From Deltaproteobacteria bacterium (lineage in GTDB: Bacteria > Myxococcota_A > UBA796 > GCA-2862545), in the NCBI GenBank assembly GCA_019307545.1, contig JAFDJI010000236.1, forward strand, positions 1 through 6,276: a stretch of DNA of 6,276 nt. Direction: 5' to 3'. The notes beneath the pieces were generated by a model. That model did not search any database and was not told where the DNA came from. It saw nothing but the letters and a program-made list of their open reading frames with translations. Positions 4,345 to 6,276 of this stretch are shown one piece after another. The position numbers and the translations under genes are program-made. Position 1 is the first letter of the stretch. Each line of letters starts with the position of its first letter.

Positions 4345-6075
4345 ATGCGTCGTTTTTTCTCTGTCTTTGCGAGCACTCTGTTGTTCTGGGCGCTTCCGGC
4401 GCAGGTTCTCGCCCAGGGTACACCGGTGGAGCGTGGGGTGGATCGTGCCCTGGCGATCCATATACCTCCACATGGCCTCGCCACCGTCGGCGACGCCGTG
4501 GAAGCCTTGGCGCCGACCTCCTTTCCCATCCTCTACACCGTCGACACCTTCGAGTGCAGCGAGGACACCGGGTTCCTCTACGCGCTCGAAGAGACCGAGA
4601 TCCTGTTCTCCACCGACGAGGTGCTGGTCGAGACCACGAACAGCCGGGTCGAGATCACCCTTTACGGCACCCTGAACTCCACCCCGACTACCCTTGGGAT
4701 CTACGGTAGCTGCGGCGTGCTCGAGGGGTTGTGGGAGTCCTGCGGCATCCAGATCCCGACCACCGCGGTCGAGGTCCACCTCGGGGTGGCCCTGGTCAGC
4801 CTGGGCGGTCAGGTCCTCGCCGTCGCCGACCCGGTGGACGTCCAGATCTCCCCCATCACCAACCCCATCTCGGACTGCACCCTGGCGAGTGCAGCGGGGA
4901 CCCTGCTCGGCCAGAACCCCGACGCGATCAACGACCTGCTCAGCGAGGCCATAGGTCCGGCGTTGGAGGATGTTCCCGCAGAAATGGAGCAGGCGATCGA
5001 GGATGCGTTGAACAGCTTCGCCGTGGAGACCACGATCGACCTGATCGGCACGCCGCTCGGCCTGTCCCTCAACCCCGTCCTGATCGAGATCTCGAGTGCC
5101 GGGATGATCGTGGCGATGGATGCCAGCGTCAATGTGCTGGCTTCGGACTGCGTGGATCCGTCGGTGGTGCCCCTCCCCGATCCGCAGTGGCCGGTGTTCG
5201 GCGACGTCGCTCCCGACACCTCGCTGCACTACGACGCGGGCGTGTACATGGGCCGGGGTTTCGTAGACGAGCTGCTGACCGCCTTCTGGGCCAGTGGTGT
5301 GCTCTGCATGGAGATCGACCAACTCGGGGATGTCCCGCTCCAGGGCGGATTGGTCGGCGCCTTCTTCGGAGAGGAGGTGGGCGCGCTCCTCGGAGCCGAT
5401 GACCCGGCGGTCCTGGTGCTGGGTGGCGATCTGCCCCCCACCTCGACCTTCGAAAGGGACCAACCGGCCATTCGGGTCGGGATGCCGGGACTCACCCTGG
5501 ACCTGGTGACCGAGCTGGACCACCGGCAGACGCGGATCCTCCAGGTGGGAGTGGACGCTGAGATCGGCCTCGATGTGGGGCTGGTGGACAACACCATCGC
5601 CCCAACGCTGGTGATCGACGAAGAGGGGTTCCTGTTCTCCGAGACCTATAGCGAAATGGTGGGGCCGGGCTACAGCGCCAACCTGGGTGGTCTGCTCGAC
5701 CTGGTGCTCGCCATCGCGGTGCCCACCGATGCGCTCACGGAGATCACCATCCCCGAGCTGCTGGGCATCCAGATCGACGAGGTGTTCTGGGTCCCCACCG
5801 ATGACGGGGAATGGCATGGGGCCTTCGCCCTCGCCGACCTCTCCGGGGTCGAGGCCATCGAGGTCTCCGGGTGCACCGTGGATGGACTGGGATGCGATGG
5901 CGGGGGCTTCGAATTCGACCTGGAGGAGACGCTGGGATGCGACGACCCCGCCATGGGATGTGGCGAAGAGGGGTCGGCCTGTGTCCACGGCAAGGTCCAG
6001 CTTCCCAGCTGGCGGTGGTTGCCCGTGCTGTTCCTGGTGGTGGTGGTGCCCCTTCGCCGCCGCACTACAGCGTGA
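4345..6075 (+). CDS. Exported two-domain BPI/TULIP-like protein with C-terminal anchor signal
   Basis: This 576-residue envelope protein has no name I can assign. The start at ATG 4345 gives a Sec signal peptide (MRRFF, then a hydrophobic core to about residue 23; probable cleavage after VLA before QGTP). Residues 30-265 look like a first lipid-binding barrel with a long acidic helix around 191-224. Residues 293-505 look like a second, with GFVDELLTAFWASGVLCMEI (305-324) and, near its end, EITIPELLGIQIDEVF (466-481). These blocks occur in the same order and at comparable positions as in the divergently encoded lipoprotein, for example against GDMLNQLFYAVWGGGMLDIE and EIDIPSISGFGISGITI; the two are probably distant paralogues. 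This protein lacks the Ig-like domains. It has eleven Cys: 71, 123, 133, 178, 269, 321 and five in the tail (510, 517, 532, 539, 546). Disulfides outside the cytoplasm are likely. The tail ends with a hydrophobic stretch and RRR, a sorting or anchor signal. Lipid binding is inferred from fold resemblance only. The exported, anchored nature is well supported. Confidence 0.85.
   Translation: MRRFFSVFASTLLFWALPAQVLAQGTPVERGVDRALAIHIPPHGLATVGDAVEALAPTSFPILYTVDTFECSEDTGFLYALEETEILFSTDEVLVETTNSRVEITLYGTLNSTPTTLGIYGSCGVLEGLWESCGIQIPTTAVEVHLGVALVSLGGQVLAVADPVDVQISPITNPISDCTLASAAGTLLGQNPDAINDLLSEAIGPALEDVPAEMEQAIEDALNSFAVETTIDLIGTPLGLSLNPVLIEISSAGMIVAMDASVNVLASDCVDPSVVPLPDPQWPVFGDVAPDTSLHYDAGVYMGRGFVDELLTAFWASGVLCMEIDQLGDVPLQGGLVGAFFGEEVGALLGADDPAVLVLGGDLPPTSTFERDQPAIRVGMPGLTLDLVTELDHRQTRILQVGVDAEIGLDVGLVDNTIAPTLVIDEEGFLFSETYSEMVGPGYSANLGGLLDLVLAIAVPTDALTEITIPELLGIQIDEVFWVPTDDGEWHGAFALADLSGVEAIEVSGCTVDGLGCDGGGFEFDLEETLGCDDPAMGCGEEGSACVHGKVQLPSWRWLPVLFLVVVVPLRRRTTA
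5872..6072 (+). other. Cys-rich linker and MYXO-CTERM-like C-terminal sorting signal (protein feature)
   Basis: Residues 510-576 of the exported protein contain five Cys in an acidic, Gly-rich stretch (GC, LGCDGG, LGCDD, MGCGEEG, SACVHG). A hydrophobic segment follows, roughly WLPVLFLVVVVPL at 558-570, then RRR at 571-573 and three final residues. The tripartite order of Cys motif, transmembrane stretch and terminal Arg cluster is that of MYXO-CTERM signals, which are processed by the intramembrane protease myxosortase. The last Cys is 12 residues before the hydrophobic segment and there is no GCGC, so this is either a variant or a plain C-terminal membrane anchor. Confidence 0.55.
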
Positions 6076-6185
6076 TCAGGCAGGCCCCCCAAGTGCGTCG
6101 CCGCTGATCGGGGCACACGGGACGCCGGCAGAGAGACCTACCGCTCGGATTTCCCTTCACGACTGCCGTATGGTCAACTGCCCGC

Positions 6186-6276
6186 ATGCTGTACTGGCAG
6201 AGCGGAACCGTCTTCACCTTGTTGCTCCTTGGGGTCCTGCTCCTGCTGGGGTCGCTGCTGACCCGGATCGGGCCCG
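6186..6276 (+). CDS. Membrane protein of unknown function, N-terminal fragment (3' end outside window)
   Basis: Thirty codons from the ATG at 6186 are open to the window edge. They encode a short polar start (MLYWQSGTVF), a Leu-rich hydrophobic helix at about residues 11-25 and then TRIGP, as expected of an N-terminal transmembrane segment or uncleaved signal anchor. Nearly all third codon positions are G or C, unlike the overlapping frame from the ATG at 6170, which favours this frame. No clear Shine-Dalgarno precedes the ATG. A weak TATGGT at 6169-6174 would place a transcription start within a few bases of it, so a very short leader is possible. The 110-base gap after the previous gene (6076-6185) holds no other recognisable feature. 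Family unknown. Confidence 0.55.
   Translation, partial: MLYWQSGTVFTLLLLGVLLLLGSLLTRIGP

Noticed and set aside
1688..4471. 927-codon open frame on the minus strand, in another frame over the lipoprotein
   Set aside because: Its product is almost entirely Arg, His, Gly and Pro with no hydrophobic pattern or motif, typical of an out-of-frame reading of GC-rich DNA.
4222..5988. Very long minus-strand open frame running opposite the exported-protein gene and continuous with the lipoprotein frame
   Set aside because: The part upstream of 4221 is rich in His, Gly, Asp, Gln and Arg with no domain pattern, as expected of the antisense of GC-rich coding sequence. The real start at 4221 has a Shine-Dalgarno and a signal peptide, and the opposite strand encodes a coherent exported protein.
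6074..6114. Possible terminator hairpin after the exported-protein gene (GATCAG at 6074-6079 with CTGATC at 6104-6109; GCCCC at 6084-6088 with GGGGC at 6110-6114)
   Set aside because: The stems are short, mutually incompatible and far apart, and no T-run follows.
6169..6174. TATGGT as a -10 element giving a near-leaderless start for the last gene
   Set aside because: Only four of six bases match and no -35 is visible, so it is mentioned in the gene entry but not called.

Overview
This window comes from a GC-rich bacterium with strongly G/C-biased third codon positions. Two sulfatases, a large Ig-domain lipoprotein and a secreted protein ending in a Cys-rich tail, a hydrophobic segment and an Arg cluster together suggest a Gram-negative, diderm organism of the Myxococcota/'Deltaproteobacteria' type. 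That assignment is inference; no rRNA or other phylogenetic marker is present.

Layout. (1) 1-288, plus strand: the last 95 residues of a sulfatase whose beginning lies left of the window. (2) 302-1687, plus strand: a complete 461-residue formylglycine-type sulfatase with a lipoprotein-like signal peptide. It is a tandem paralogue of the first and lies 13 bases downstream, so the two are probably one operon. (3) 1708-4221, minus strand: an 837-residue lipoprotein, convergent with the sulfatases. It has an N-terminal region of Ig-like beta-sandwiches followed by what looks like a two-domain BPI/LBP-like (TULIP, tubular lipid-binding) module. (4) 4222-4344: a 123-base divergent promoter region. 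(5) 4345-6075, plus strand: a 576-residue exported protein. By eye it has the same two-domain TULIP-like layout without the Ig domains, and it ends in a MYXO-CTERM-like anchor. (6) 6186 to the window end: the first 30 codons of a membrane protein cut off by the edge.

The most interesting part is the divergent pair (3)/(5): two envelope proteins with matching predicted lipid-binding bodies and different anchors, sharing one control region. The lipoprotein has a single Cys, the one predicted to be acylated; its partner has eleven. A plausible reading is that both bind or carry lipid, or another hydrophobic ligand, at the cell envelope. The nearby sulfatases may act on sulfated glycans or lipids at the same surface, but nothing in the sequence links them to the pair beyond proximity. 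No RNA genes, CRISPR arrays, insertion sequences or convincing rho-independent terminators were seen.
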